From positions 1,550,001-1,614,000 of the forward strand of contig CBDEFX010000001.1 of NCBI GenBank assembly GCA_965237635.1: 64,000 nucleotides of DNA, read 5' to 3'. The notes below the pieces were generated by a model. The model was not told the origin of the DNA and searched no databases. It was given only the letters and a program-made list of their open reading frames with translations. Of the stretch, positions 16,278 through 26,153 are shown in pieces (the stretch's first letter is position 1; the number at the start of each line of letters is the position of its first letter). The translations under genes and the position numbers were made by a program. Source of the stretch: CBDEFX01 sp965237635 (GTDB lineage Bacteria > Chloroflexota > Dehalococcoidia > Lucifugimonadales > CAUZJF01).

Positions 16278-16910
16278 GTGAAGCTGGGGGTATTTGGCGG
16301 TACCTTCGACCCCGTTCACGTTGGCCACCTGATAGTCGCTGAGGCGACGAGGGGTTTGTTGGGCTTGAATGAGGTATTGTTCGTGACGGCGGGCCGACCA
16401 TGGCTCAAGGATGACCGGGACATCACATTGGCCCACCACCGGATGAGAATGGTAGACGTGGCTGTCGAAGGGAACCCCTACTTTCGGGCATCAGACATCG
16501 AGACGGTCCGCCGAGGCCCGACCTACACCGTCGACACACTAGAGGAACTGACAGAAAGGCTTGGCGTGGATACTGAGCTCTACGTGATGGCCGGGCTGGA
16601 CGCGCTGAAGGAGATAGACCGCTGGCGCCGGCCGGAACGTGTGCTGGAGCTGAGCACGCTCGTGGGAATAGCCCGGCCGGGCTACAAGGAGCTCGACGGT
16701 GGGCCTATTAACTCTGTCCGCGCAGGTGCGTCGGACGAGGTCGTCGTCGTTGAGGGCCCCCTGATCGGTGTAAGCGGCACGGAGATCAGAGAGCGCGTCG
16801 CACAGGGAGCGTCCATAAAGTATAGCGTGCCAGAGCTAGTCGAGGCCTACATCTACGAGCACGAGCTTTACAGGAGTCCCGGCGGCGTGGCAGCAGACCA
16901 AAGTGAGTGA
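16278..16910 (+). CDS. nadD: Nicotinate-nucleotide adenylyltransferase
   Basis: 210 residues. The nucleotidyltransferase motif GVFGGTFDPVHVGHL is at the N-terminus and the ISGTEIR-like GVSGTEIRERV near residue 165. NadD adenylates nicotinate mononucleotide to deamido-NAD. The GTG start lies 1 nt after the obg stop. The obg-nadD order is common in bacteria. It overlaps pyrE by 8 nt. Confidence 0.93.
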   Translation: MKLGVFGGTFDPVHVGHLIVAEATRGLLGLNEVLFVTAGRPWLKDDRDITLAHHRMRMVDVAVEGNPYFRASDIETVRRGPTYTVDTLEELTERLGVDTELYVMAGLDALKEIDRWRRPERVLELSTLVGIARPGYKELDGGPINSVRAGASDEVVVVEGPLIGVSGTEIRERVAQGASIKYSVPELVEAYIYEHELYRSPGGVAADQSE

Positions 16911-17493
16911 TTCCCAAGACAATCCGGGTCCTGTGACTGCTGTGGAGGCTATCCTGGAAACGGCGGAGAAGACCGGAGCCCTGAGGTTCGGCGAGTTCCG
17001 GCTGTCTGCCGGCGGCACAAGCCCCTACTACTTCGATGGGCGGCTTGTCACACTCGACCCAGAGGGGGCATATCACGTCGCTAGGGCGCTACTTCCCATC
17101 CTGAAGGACTGCGAGGCGGAGGCCATCGCGGGTCCAACCTTAGGGGCCGATCCTATAGTCTCCGCAATAGCACTCATGAGCTACACAGAGGGACATCCGA
17201 TTGCAGGATTAATCGTCCGTGCGAAGGCTAAGGAGCATGGCGCGCGGCGATTGATCGAGGGCTCTTTGAAAGAGGGCTCCAGGGTGGCCGTTGTGGACGA
17301 CGCATGTAGCACGGGGGGTAGCCTCATCCATGCCATCGACGCGGTCGAGGGGGCCGGATGCCAGGTGGTGAAGGTCATGTGCATCCTCGACAGGCGCCAG
17401 GGAGGCAGCGACGAAATAAGAAGGCGCGGCTACGATTTCGTCGCCCTCCTGGAGGCGGACGAAGCGGGACATATAGCGGCAGCCGCGCAGTAG
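16903..17493 (+). CDS. pyrE: Orotate phosphoribosyltransferase
   Basis: 196 residues. Converts orotate and PRPP to OMP. FGEFRLSAGGTSPYYFDGR near residue 25 is the OPRT N-terminal signature and VAVVDDACSTGGS near 124 the PRPP-binding loop. pyrE is separated from the main pyr operon by about 5 kb and is coupled to nadD by an 8-nt overlap (GTG start). No pyrF or pyrD was found in the window. Confidence 0.94.
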   Translation: MSDSQDNPGPVTAVEAILETAEKTGALRFGEFRLSAGGTSPYYFDGRLVTLDPEGAYHVARALLPILKDCEAEAIAGPTLGADPIVSAIALMSYTEGHPIAGLIVRAKAKEHGARRLIEGSLKEGSRVAVVDDACSTGGSLIHAIDAVEGAGCQVVKVMCILDRRQGGSDEIRRRGYDFVALLEADEAGHIAAAAQ

Positions 17494-17498
17494 TCGGC

Positions 17499-18590
17499 CT
17501 ACGAAACCTTCTGGAAACCCTCGTCCCGCCGACCGCGAAGACGCGGACCTGTGACCTCGACTGTGCGAGATGGGTCTTCAGTGACGTGCCCTATCGCATA
17601 TGCCTCAGCCCGATGATCGCCGGCGATCCGCAAGGCAGCGTCAGTATCAGCCTCAGGCACGACCAGGCAGAAACCTATCCCCATATTGAACACGAAGTAC
17701 ATTTCCGGATCGGGCACGGAACCTCGATCCTGGATGGCGCGGAAGATGGGCTGGGGTTCGGGCAACGAATCTATGGTGTAGCCGACGTCCGCCTGCAGTC
17801 GGGGTAAGTTGAGGAACCCGTCGCGGGTTATATGGGCTATGCCCCTAATATCGACGTCTCCCTTGAGCATAGCCATGACCTCAGCCACGTAGATGCGCGT
17901 GGGCCTGAGCAGCTCTTCTCCAAGGGTGGACCCGAGCTCTGGATAGTGCTCCGAGAGGATGTCCCTACGCTCTGAGACCGGCTGGTCGCGGGTCACCCCG
18001 AATGCCGCCCGGGCAAGCGTCAACCCATTGCAGTGTATCCCCGAGCTCCTCAGGCCGATGATCACGTCGCCCGGGCGTATCCTGGAGCCGGTTATGGCTG
18101 TACCTGGCGCGATCGTCCCGATGCACGTCCCCGCGAGGTCGAAACCACCCCCTTCATCCTCCCCTTGGATTAGCTCCGGGAGTTGAGCAGACTCGCCGCC
18201 AACTATCGAGATGCCCGCTATCCTTGCCCCTTCCGTCAGGCCCGTAGCGATCCCGTCTAGAACATCGGGATCTACTTGCTGGATCGCAATGTAGTCGACC
18301 ATCGCCTGTGGCTCGGCGCCGACGCACAGAACGTCGTTGACGTTTACGGCAACACAATCGATGCCGACGGTGTCGTATCGGTCCATGAGCTGGGCGACGA
18401 TGGCCTTGGTCCCGATACTGTCGGTAGAGATAGCGACTCCGACAGACCCGAGCGCGACCACGTTGGCAAAGTGGCCGAAATCGAGTTCAACGTTACCGCG
18501 TAACTGCCACGTTTCCTTCAGCCGCTCCAAGACCGGCTTCAGGGCAGCGTCGCCCCTTCGCGCGTCTACACCCGCAGCCTGGTAGGTCAA
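17499..18590 (-). CDS. purM: Phosphoribosylformylglycinamidine cyclo-ligase (AIR synthetase)
   Basis: 363 residues. PurM closes the imidazole ring to AIR with ATP. Visible family blocks are STDSIGTKAIVAQ near residue 55, NDVLCVGAEPQAMVDY near 85, GGESAQLPEL near 132, GLRSSGIHCNGLTLAR near 178 and the C-terminal FNMGIGFCLVV. The start appears to be TTG 18590. It is convergent with pyrE with a 5-bp gap, and no other purine gene is adjacent. Confidence 0.94.
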   Translation of the reverse strand: MTYQAAGVDARRGDAALKPVLERLKETWQLRGNVELDFGHFANVVALGSVGVAISTDSIGTKAIVAQLMDRYDTVGIDCVAVNVNDVLCVGAEPQAMVDYIAIQQVDPDVLDGIATGLTEGARIAGISIVGGESAQLPELIQGEDEGGGFDLAGTCIGTIAPGTAITGSRIRPGDVIIGLRSSGIHCNGLTLARAAFGVTRDQPVSERRDILSEHYPELGSTLGEELLRPTRIYVAEVMAMLKGDVDIRGIAHITRDGFLNLPRLQADVGYTIDSLPEPQPIFRAIQDRGSVPDPEMYFVFNMGIGFCLVVPEADTDAALRIAGDHRAEAYAIGHVTEDPSRTVEVTGPRLRGRRDEGFQKVS

Positions 18591-18763
18591 CCGATTCTCA
18601 CTCTGGGTGTCGGGGCTAACTGGTATTCCTCCACTGAAGTGGAAGCTAGGACGGTTGGACTATACAACGGCCACATCGCTTCCACAAGTCTAGTAAAACA
18701 TGCGGCTCGCCCTCCGTTCCGCCGTTTGCGGCGGTCCGCACCCAAAGTTAGAATGGTTTAGAT

Positions 18764-21700
18764 ATGAGCGATAGTGCACAGGCGTCTACGACGCGGACGA
18801 GACAAAGAGTCCTTCTCGCTGCAGCGCTCGCGATTATCCTAAGCGTTGCGCTGGGGCTGCGCCTCTATGGGCTTGACTGGGACCGCGGGTACGGCTACAC
18901 GCCTCACCCGGACGAGCGGGCGATACTCGGCAAGGTGGACCAGCTCTCTCTGCCTGCACTCGACGAGGTCTTCCTCCTCTTGGACGCCGAAGAGAGCCCC
19001 TTGAATCCCCGCTGGTTTAACTATGGAAGCCTGCCGCTCTACATGCTGAAGGGCGTGCAGATCGCGTCCTCCGCGTGGAACGGGGACGAGTTGCGCGACC
19101 TGCGGTTAGCGGGGCGCGCGATCTCTGCGTTGGCCGACGTCGGCACGGTCATAGTGGTCTACCTCTTGGGCGCCAGCCTGTATGGCCGCAGGGAGGGCCT
19201 GCTGGCCGCAGCCCTGGTCGCGCTCGCTGTTATTCATATCCAGCTCAGCCATTTCTTCGCAGTGGACACCCTGCTGGTCTTTTTCACCGTGACGGCTCTG
19301 TACTTTCTGTATCGTGTGGCCCGGGAGGGAAGGCTCAGGGACTCTCTTCTGGCGGGAGGATTCATCGGACTGGGCCTGGGCACGAAGGTGAGCATTGCAC
19401 CTATTTATATCGCCTTTGTCATGGCCCACCTGCTCTTTTTATTCTCCGTTACCGGTGCCCGGACAACCCTGGCGGCGCACGTTGTTAGCTGCTGGCGAAC
19501 CGCGCTCGCGGGCCTTGCCCTAGGAGCGTCGGCGTCTGTAGTGGTGTTCACTGCGGTCCAGCCGTACATGTTCCTGGACTGGGCCCGCTTTTACGGCGAC
19601 GTCACCGAGCTATCCGAGGCGGTGGTGCGGAGGATAAGGGACTATCCGTTCACGCGTCAGTACATCGACACGACGCCATACTGGTACCACGTCCGCCAGC
19701 TGGCCACCTGGGGCCTAGGGTGGCCGCTTGGTGTCGTGGCGTGGGCCGGCCTGCTGTACGCCTCCCTCCGAGGCATGGCCCTCAAGGGAGGCCTTGTTTA
19801 CCTGGCGGCCGGCTGGGGCCTGCCGATGGCCGTACTGCTGTACTCGGGCAGCTTCCTCGCGGTCTTTGTTGCGTCTGGGGTCGCGTTCGCCGCGTTGGTC
19901 GGGACCCTTCCGTTCCGCTCTAGAGAGTCGCGAGGTGCAGTGCTTCTTCTTTCATGGGTGGCGCCCTATTTCTTGATAACCGGCGCATTCCAGGTCAAGT
20001 TCTTGCGGTATCTCCTACCGATGACTCCTGTCCTGTTGTTGTTCGGCTCAGGGATGTTGATCGCAACGTGGGACAGGGCCACTGACCGCCTTCCCTCCCT
20101 TCGGCCTTGGCTGGCCGCGGGCGGGCTCCTACTCATCGCTAGCACGGCGTTCTACGCCCTGTCGTACATGGCCATCTACGCGCAGCCTCATACAGCGGTG
20201 CGCAGTGCCGCGTGGATTAACGAGAACGCGCCCAAGGGTTCGGTCATCCTTATGGAGCATTGGGAGGAGGGGTTGCCCGACCTCGCCGGCTACAAGGTGC
20301 GCGTTCTGCCACTCTACGACGACGACACGTCTAACAAGCTGGGCTCACTCTCAAGGGACCTGGCGGAAGCCGACTATGTCGTCTTCTTCAGCAACCGGCT
20401 ATACGGCACCATCCCACGACTCCCAGACCGGTACCCAGCCACCAGTGCCTACTATCGGCTGCTGTTCTCCGGCGAGTTGGGGTACGAGCTCGCGAACGCC
20501 GAGACTGCGTACCCCAGGTTGGCAGGGGTGAGTTTCACCGACGACACATTCGGTCGCCCCGGGCTTCCGAGGCCGACAGCGGCCGACTCGGTTAACGGCT
20601 TCGGCTTTGCCCTTAACCTCGGATTCGCGGATGAGAGTTTCTCGGTCTACGATCATCCTCTGGGTCTGGTGTTCCGGAACGTCGAGCGCCTTGACGCCGA
20701 GTCGATACGGCGTGCCATCGAAGGTGCTGTAGGCGAGGGAGTCCCCCTGGAGACGCAACGCGGCCGGACGGTCGGCCTCCTGCTCCCGCCGGAGGAGGCC
20801 GCGGCTCAGCAGCGAGGCGGGACGTGGTCAGAGATAGTCGACGTCGGGAGCTGGGCGAACCGGCTGCCAATTCTCGCTTGGCTCGCACTCATCGAGGGAG
20901 TCTCGCTGTTGGCCATTCCGGTCAGCTTTGTGCTCTTCCGGCCGCTCGCGGACCGGGGATACCTCTTAGCTAAGGCACTGGGGCTGTTGATGGTATGCCT
21001 CACGGTCTGGCTTCTGGCGAGCCTGCAGTGGGTAGCCTTTTCACGCGGCTCATTCGTGATCGCGCTCTTGTTGCTCGGCGCCGTGTCCCTAGTTACCGCA
21101 GCCAGACACCGTCAGGAGCTTGTCGACTTCGTACGCCGCCGGTGGAGGGTCATACTCGCCGGAGAGGTCCTTTTCCTCCTGGCCTTCTTTGCCTTTGTTG
21201 CGGTCCGGATGGCGAACCCTGACCTATGGCACCCTCACCGGGGCGGTGAGAAGCCCATGGAGCTTGCCTACCTGAACGCAGTGCTGCGGTCCACTTATAT
21301 GCCGCCCTACGACCCCTGGTTCGGCGGCGGATACCTCAACTACTACTACTGGGGCCAGTTCATAGTGGCGACATTGATAAAGGCCACGGGTATCGAGCCC
21401 AGGGTGGCCTTCAATCTAGCAGTGCCCACCTTTTTCGCATTGACGGTGGCCGGCGCCTTTAGCTTGGTCTATAACCTGGCCGAAGGGACCCGGCGCAAGC
21501 TAAATGACTCTATGTTCAGCTGGTCACCGGTCGTGGCAGGAGTGGCTGGCGGCCTGTTCGTGGCCGTCATAGGCAACCTGGATGGCGCGATCCAGCTGGG
21601 ACACGGACTCTGGAGAGCCGTGTTTCGTAGCCTGCCATTCGGAGAGTTCGACTTCTGGCGTAGCAGCCGCATGATGCCGCCAGACCCTCCAGGGTTCGAG

Positions 21701-23290
21701 ATTACCGAGTTCCCCTTCTTCACCTTCCTGTTCGCGGACCTCCATCCAAACATGATGTCCATTCCGTTTACGCTGCTGGCGCTTGGGTTCGCGCTTGCAA
21801 CTGTGCTCGCGGTAAGGCATCGGGGAGGCCGGCGTGCGAGTCCGCCGGCGCACGGCTGGAGTCTAGATGAGCTAGCGCGTCTGGCTACTCTGGGAGTGGT
21901 CGTGGGCGCCATCCGCGTGATCAATACATGGGACTACCCGACCTACTTGATCGTGGCAGGAGGCGCGGTCTTGCTGGCCGCGTACCTGAGGAACGGCGGA
22001 CTAAGCATTGCGGTGCTGCTCGAGTCAGCATTCAAGTCCTTGCTCGTGTTCGCGGTGGGCTATCTCATCTTCCTGCCGTTCCATCTGAACTACGAGACCT
22101 TCTTTACTAGTCTGGAGCGCACAACCAACCAGACCGTCCTGTGGCAGTTCCTCGGCATCAGCGGACTCTTTGTATTTATCGTGGGGTCTTACTTTGTATA
22201 CGAGTTGCGCGACTGGCTGGCGCCAGTATGGCGAGTCGCTGGTCGCTGGACCGGCTTCCGAGCGCCGGCCCCATCGCGTAGCCCGGGCTCCGCCATTCTT
22301 GGAGCGGATAGATACCGAGTGGTACTACGTATGTCAGCGGTGGTCGCGGCTGCGATCACAGTGGGTTACGTCGTTTCTGTCGTCCTGGCCGGCTGGACTG
22401 GAAGCACGGTCCCGTTTCTTGCGGTCATGGTGACCGTCGTGCTCGTGGCCGGAGCCAGGGTTTTGCTGTCGTCCAGGAGCGATGCTCCGCACGTCGCTTT
22501 CGTAGCTATGATTGTCGGACTGTCACTGGCGCTGGCGATCGGCCTGGACATTTTCCGAGTCGAGGGCGACATCGAACGGATGAACAGTGTCTTCAAGTTC
22601 TACCTCCAGATATGGGTGATGCTGGCTCTAGCCTCCGCCTATCTGCTCTGGCGTCTGGCCTACGGTAGGCGTGTTTCTCTGTGGCGGTTGGCCTGGGGCA
22701 AGAAGGTATGGCTGGCAGGCCTGGTAGTCCTGATCGCAAGTGCATCCGTCTACACGGTCATGGGCGCTCAAGACCGCCTCAGAGACCGTTTCAACGGTCG
22801 TGTCCTGCCTCTTACTCTGGACGGGACGGCATACATTCATGACGCGGTTTACCGAGACCCCGAGAAGGGTGAGATCAAGCTGTCGTGGGACAATGACGGT
22901 ATCGAGTGGCTTCAGGACAAAGTCGAGGGCTCGCCAATCATCCTTGAAGGGTATGCCCCGGAGTATCGCTGGGGCGCCAGGATATCGGTGTACACTGGCC
23001 TGCCCGGCGTCATCGGCTGGGCTAACCATCAGAGACAGCAGCGGGCCGGCTACGCTTGGGCGGTCGATCAGCGCATCAGGGACGTGAACCGCATATACAG
23101 GACCGACGATTCATCCGAGGCGCTCGCGCTCCTTCGGGAATATGGGGTTGAGTACGTGTACGTGGGACAGCTTGAGCGCCTGTACTATCCCGCCACGGGC
23201 ATCGATAAGTTCGAGGGTGAGCTCAGCGAGCATCTGGAGTCGGTGTACCAGAACGAGCAAGTGACAATATATAGAGTTCTGCCTGGGTGA
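18764..23290 (+). CDS. Giant membrane protein: GT-C glycosyltransferase fused to Chlor_Arch_YYY/DUF2298 domain
   Basis: 1,508 residues with many transmembrane helices in two halves. The N-terminal half resembles Dol-P-mannose-type GT-C transferases (ArnT/PMT_2): RLYGLDWDRGYGYTPHPDE with the conserved acidic DE in the first loop, then helices to about residue 460 and a soluble segment. The second half, from about 780, has the tyrosine-rich WFGGGYLNYYYWGQF that names the Chlor_Arch_YYY family. The C-terminal soluble part (GYAPEYRWGARISVYTGLPG) is extracytoplasmic by analogy. It probably moves a lipid-linked sugar to an outer acceptor; substrate unknown. Confidence 0.8.
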   Translation: MSDSAQASTTRTRQRVLLAAALAIILSVALGLRLYGLDWDRGYGYTPHPDERAILGKVDQLSLPALDEVFLLLDAEESPLNPRWFNYGSLPLYMLKGVQIASSAWNGDELRDLRLAGRAISALADVGTVIVVYLLGASLYGRREGLLAAALVALAVIHIQLSHFFAVDTLLVFFTVTALYFLYRVAREGRLRDSLLAGGFIGLGLGTKVSIAPIYIAFVMAHLLFLFSVTGARTTLAAHVVSCWRTALAGLALGASASVVVFTAVQPYMFLDWARFYGDVTELSEAVVRRIRDYPFTRQYIDTTPYWYHVRQLATWGLGWPLGVVAWAGLLYASLRGMALKGGLVYLAAGWGLPMAVLLYSGSFLAVFVASGVAFAALVGTLPFRSRESRGAVLLLSWVAPYFLITGAFQVKFLRYLLPMTPVLLLFGSGMLIATWDRATDRLPSLRPWLAAGGLLLIASTAFYALSYMAIYAQPHTAVRSAAWINENAPKGSVILMEHWEEGLPDLAGYKVRVLPLYDDDTSNKLGSLSRDLAEADYVVFFSNRLYGTIPRLPDRYPATSAYYRLLFSGELGYELANAETAYPRLAGVSFTDDTFGRPGLPRPTAADSVNGFGFALNLGFADESFSVYDHPLGLVFRNVERLDAESIRRAIEGAVGEGVPLETQRGRTVGLLLPPEEAAAQQRGGTWSEIVDVGSWANRLPILAWLALIEGVSLLAIPVSFVLFRPLADRGYLLAKALGLLMVCLTVWLLASLQWVAFSRGSFVIALLLLGAVSLVTAARHRQELVDFVRRRWRVILAGEVLFLLAFFAFVAVRMANPDLWHPHRGGEKPMELAYLNAVLRSTYMPPYDPWFGGGYLNYYYWGQFIVATLIKATGIEPRVAFNLAVPTFFALTVAGAFSLVYNLAEGTRRKLNDSMFSWSPVVAGVAGGLFVAVIGNLDGAIQLGHGLWRAVFRSLPFGEFDFWRSSRMMPPDPPGFEITEFPFFTFLFADLHPNMMSIPFTLLALGFALATVLAVRHRGGRRASPPAHGWSLDELARLATLGVVVGAIRVINTWDYPTYLIVAGGAVLLAAYLRNGGLSIAVLLESAFKSLLVFAVGYLIFLPFHLNYETFFTSLERTTNQTVLWQFLGISGLFVFIVGSYFVYELRDWLAPVWRVAGRWTGFRAPAPSRSPGSAILGADRYRVVLRMSAVVAAAITVGYVVSVVLAGWTGSTVPFLAVMVTVVLVAGARVLLSSRSDAPHVAFVAMIVGLSLALAIGLDIFRVEGDIERMNSVFKFYLQIWVMLALASAYLLWRLAYGRRVSLWRLAWGKKVWLAGLVVLIASASVYTVMGAQDRLRDRFNGRVLPLTLDGTAYIHDAVYRDPEKGEIKLSWDNDGIEWLQDKVEGSPIILEGYAPEYRWGARISVYTGLPGVIGWANHQRQQRAGYAWAVDQRIRDVNRIYRTDDSSEALALLREYGVEYVYVGQLERLYYPATGIDKFEGELSEHLESVYQNEQVTIYRVLPG

Positions 23291-23304
23291 AGGCGGCAGT
23301 GGCC

Positions 23305-24456
23305 CTAGACCCGGAACCGGCGCCAGTCGCGTTCGAAGCGCTCCTTGGCTCGGTAGCCCCTCGCTGTAGGCGGCTGGAACTTCACGTTCGGCTTGCCCTC
23401 TGCCAGGAACTCGCCCCGCACCATCCCTGCTTGACTGCTGTTATAAGTCACGAAGCAGTGTCCGACTCCGGAGAAGGCCGCGGGCTCGGACCCGTTGATA
23501 GCCGCCGCGATGTTGTGGCCCACCGTCTCCCCTTCGGCCGAAGCAAGCACCCCGGCTTTGGGTAGCGGCCTGCCGTTGGCCATCGGCAATGTGGTCACGT
23601 CGCCTACCGCATAAACGCCTGGAATATGCGTCTGAAGCGTCTGCGGTGATACCTCTACCCAGCCAGGGCCAGTCGCGAGTCCGGCCGCGCTGACGATCGG
23701 CGGAGCCCGGTGAGTCGGCACAGTGATGACGAGGTCGGCATCCAAGGAGGTGCCGTCTGTGAACGCCGCCTGCCGGCCGTCTGGCGCGACCTCCGTAACC
23801 CCAGCCTCAGCGTGGAGTTCGATTCCCCGTCGGTGCATGTCCCTCGTCAGCCTTCTGCCGGCCTCAGGGCCAGCCACCACAAGCGGTGCCGGCTCAGGAG
23901 TGAAGACGTGAAGGTCGACGTCCGCACGGACACCGCGCTGTCTGAATGCCCAATTGAGAATTATGGCCGCCTCGAAAGGCGCCGGCGGACACTTGTAGGG
24001 CAGGCTCGAAACGGCGATGATCACTCGCCCTTTTCGGAAAGATGACAGCTTTCGTCGGAGCCGTCGGGCGGTCTCTAGGTCGTAGAACGAATAGGCGTTG
24101 TCAGACCCGGGCACCGCGTCCCAGTCGTATACGGCGCCCGGCGCCAGTACCAGGTAGTCGTACTCGAGCTTACCTGTCGAGGTAGCGACCGTCCTGGACT
24201 CGGTGTCTATCTCATGGACCTCTGCAGGGACGTATCGGACGCCACGATTCGCCAGCGACCCGAGCGACCGGCTGACCCGGGCCGCCTCGCGCTCCCGGAC
24301 GATGAGCAGCGGGAACGAGCCGCACAGATAGGTCCGTGTAGCGCGGTCGACCAGGGTGACCTCGTGTTCCCTGCCCAGCAAGGCACGAGCCGTTCTGGCT
24401 GCTGCTGCCCCGCCGAACCCGCCTCCTACGATCACGATCTTTTGACCCATAGTCAT
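23305..24456 (-). CDS. NAD(P)/FAD-dependent oxidoreductase, sulfide:quinone oxidoreductase-like
   Basis: 383 residues. FAD-binding IVIVGGGFGGAAAARTAR lies at the N-terminus, the second dinucleotide block near YDYLVLAPGAVYDW, and VYAVGDVTTLPM near residue 290 contacts the flavin. The Cys-containing LPYKCPPAPFEAA is typical of sulfide:quinone oxidoreductase and flavocytochrome c-type proteins, and a C-terminal Cys occurs in GHCFVTYN. It has no export signal and probably oxidises a sulfur species or NAD(P)H with a quinone. It starts ATG 24456 or 24450. Confidence 0.8.
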   Translation of the reverse strand: MTMGQKIVIVGGGFGGAAAARTARALLGREHEVTLVDRATRTYLCGSFPLLIVREREAARVSRSLGSLANRGVRYVPAEVHEIDTESRTVATSTGKLEYDYLVLAPGAVYDWDAVPGSDNAYSFYDLETARRLRRKLSSFRKGRVIIAVSSLPYKCPPAPFEAAIILNWAFRQRGVRADVDLHVFTPEPAPLVVAGPEAGRRLTRDMHRRGIELHAEAGVTEVAPDGRQAAFTDGTSLDADLVITVPTHRAPPIVSAAGLATGPGWVEVSPQTLQTHIPGVYAVGDVTTLPMANGRPLPKAGVLASAEGETVGHNIAAAINGSEPAAFSGVGHCFVTYNSSQAGMVRGEFLAEGKPNVKFQPPTARGYRAKERFERDWRRFRV

Positions 24457-24512
24457 CTACTCCGCACGGATGGCTCCGCGATAGTATAGACCAGCGCCAT
24501 CCATAAACCCCT

Positions 24513-25043
24513 TTATAGCCAGCCGGCGCTCGAAAGCATCTCGCGCGCAACGTCAGTAATCGAGCGGCCTTCGCCGTTGTCGACCGTGAAGTCCTCTGCT
24601 CGCGTGCGTTCCAGGATATTGTCCAGTTCTGCTGCGCGGCCGACCGCGTGCTCCTGGATCATCCCTGGCTCGCGAACTCGGACACGCTCTTGCATCGTCA
24701 CAACCGGGGCCGTTAGCCAGCAAACGATCAGCTCGGCACCAGGAATGGCTTCGCGGTACAGTTCCAGCTCCGACCGGTCCTCGACGACCCTCGCGATCAG
24801 CAACCGCTCGGCTCCGGAGGCCGAGTAGTTACGCCACACGGCCGCGAGATTCGCGAACATCAGCTGCTCGCCGTGTTGCCCGTCCGACGGGAACATTATC
24901 GGCAGCCAGTCCAGGTCAATGGCGGCGTGCGGTACGCCGGCCTCCTTCAGCAGATCGTGCGCATCGCCCAACACGGTCGTCTTGCTAGCCCCCATCGACC
25001 CTGAGATCACAAGGACTGGGACCTTTGCGCCCTTACCAGTCAC
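24513..25043 (-). CDS. P-loop kinase-like protein
   Basis: 176 residues. A Walker A loop SGSMGASKTTVLGDAHDLL sits at residues 14-32, followed by AAIDLDWLP, a strand-Asp pattern seen in small-molecule kinases such as adenylylsulfate kinase and shikimate-kinase-like proteins. A hydrophobic strand, LIVCWLTAP, and an Arg-rich lid (QERVRVREPGM) follow. It likely phosphorylates a small molecule; the substrate is unknown. It has the same orientation as the flavoprotein gene, with a 56-bp gap. Confidence 0.6.
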   Translation of the reverse strand: MTGKGAKVPVLVISGSMGASKTTVLGDAHDLLKEAGVPHAAIDLDWLPIMFPSDGQHGEQLMFANLAAVWRNYSASGAERLLIARVVEDRSELELYREAIPGAELIVCWLTAPVVTMQERVRVREPGMIQEHAVGRAAELDNILERTRAEDFTVDNGEGRSITDVAREMLSSAGWL

Positions 25044-25155
25044 GTTGCCCCACCTCCATTCAAACGCCTCCGACGGTTCAACTGGAGCGTATCACAACCT
25101 GTAGGATCGCAATCCCGGCTTTGAGTCTGCGATGACCCCCCGTAAAATCGCCTGG

Positions 25156-25164
25156 TGTTACAAT
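25156..25164 (+). promoter_or_regulatory. Extended -10 promoter upstream of the DapA-like gene
   Basis: TG-T-TACAAT at 25156-25164 matches the TGN-TANANT form seen before several other genes here, about 40 nt before the ATG at 25205. Confidence 0.45.
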
Positions 25165-25204
25165 AGGTCGGCCAGTGAGCTCTGGGCTTCAAGTGGAGGC
25201 GACG

Positions 25205-26110
25205 ATGGCCGAATTCAAAGGCGTGTTTCCTGCGATCATAACTCCGATGACTGCCGACGGAGAGGTGAACGAAGCCGCCTTTCGGCAAGTAATAGAGTTT
25301 GACATTCGCGCAGGAGTGAACGGCTTCTGGATAGCAGGCGGCACCGGGGAAAGCATACTTCTCACGGACGAAGAGAACATGCGACTCGCAGAGGCCGCAG
25401 TTGATCAGATTCGTGGAAGGGCCACGAGCATTATGCACGTGGGGGCGGCGAGTACGGCTCAAGCCGCGAAGCTGGCTGAGAATGCGGCCAGGGCGGGAGT
25501 GGATGCGATCAGCTGCCTGCCGCCGTTCTTCTACCCGGTCCCCGATGGGGATATCGTGGAGCACTACAGAGTCGTGGGCGCAGCAGCGGACCTGTCGCTG
25601 TTCGTGTACAACCTGCCACAGTTTACACAGGTCGAGATTACACCCGAGCTAATCGCGCGCATCCGGGAAAACGTACCCCAGCTGGTCGGGCTTAAGCACT
25701 CGTCTTTCAAGTTTATCGACAATTACCACTTTGCCCAGATGGGCCTTGCCTGCTTCACCGGTCATGGGATGTTGATGCTGCCGGCACTGACCCTGGGCGC
25801 GTCCGGTTGCGTCGACGGCGGGCTCGGGTTGGCGCCTGAGATATGGGTCGAGATCTGGGAAGCCTTCAATAATGGCGACCTAGCCCGGGCCCAAGCGGCC
25901 CAGGACAGGGGTATTCGGATATATAACGTATTGGAGCAGTACGGGTATCTCGGCGCCATGAAGGCGTTGATCGGCGGGCGGCTGGGGATCGACTGCGGCA
26001 ACCCGCGACCGCCCTTGCCCCAGCTTACCTCAGAGCAGCGGGCGCGCCTCCCCGAAGAGGTGGTCAGGCTCGGTCTCACGAAGATCGCCGTCGAACAGGC
26101 GGCTGGCTAG
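25205..26110 (+). CDS. Dihydrodipicolinate synthase / N-acetylneuraminate lyase family aldolase
   Basis: 301 residues of the DHDPS/NAL TIM barrel. GVFPAIITPMTADGEVN lies at the N-terminus, WIAGGTGESILLTDEE forms the Gly-Thr-Gly-Glu loop near residue 45, VYNLPQF holds the catalytic Tyr near 135, and LVGLKHSS the Schiff-base Lys near 163. The family condenses or cleaves pyruvate adducts. GGTGE rather than GTTGE and the Cys-rich barrel make true DapA uncertain. GGAGG precedes the ATG 25205 by 6 nt. It heads a likely operon with the isomerase and HAD genes, which suggests carbohydrate-acid catabolism. Confidence 0.8.
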   Translation: MAEFKGVFPAIITPMTADGEVNEAAFRQVIEFDIRAGVNGFWIAGGTGESILLTDEENMRLAEAAVDQIRGRATSIMHVGAASTAQAAKLAENAARAGVDAISCLPPFFYPVPDGDIVEHYRVVGAAADLSLFVYNLPQFTQVEITPELIARIRENVPQLVGLKHSSFKFIDNYHFAQMGLACFTGHGMLMLPALTLGASGCVDGGLGLAPEIWVEIWEAFNNGDLARAQAAQDRGIRIYNVLEQYGYLGAMKALIGGRLGIDCGNPRPPLPQLTSEQRARLPEEVVRLGLTKIAVEQAAG

Positions 26111-26153
26111 ACGTCAGAATTTGCGCGTCTTCTAGACCGCAAGAGGTGCCCAG

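Noticed and set aside
25040..25564. 174-codon minus-strand ORF opposite the DapA-like gene
   Set aside because: Overlaps the start of a clear aldolase gene; no recognisable domain or RBS.
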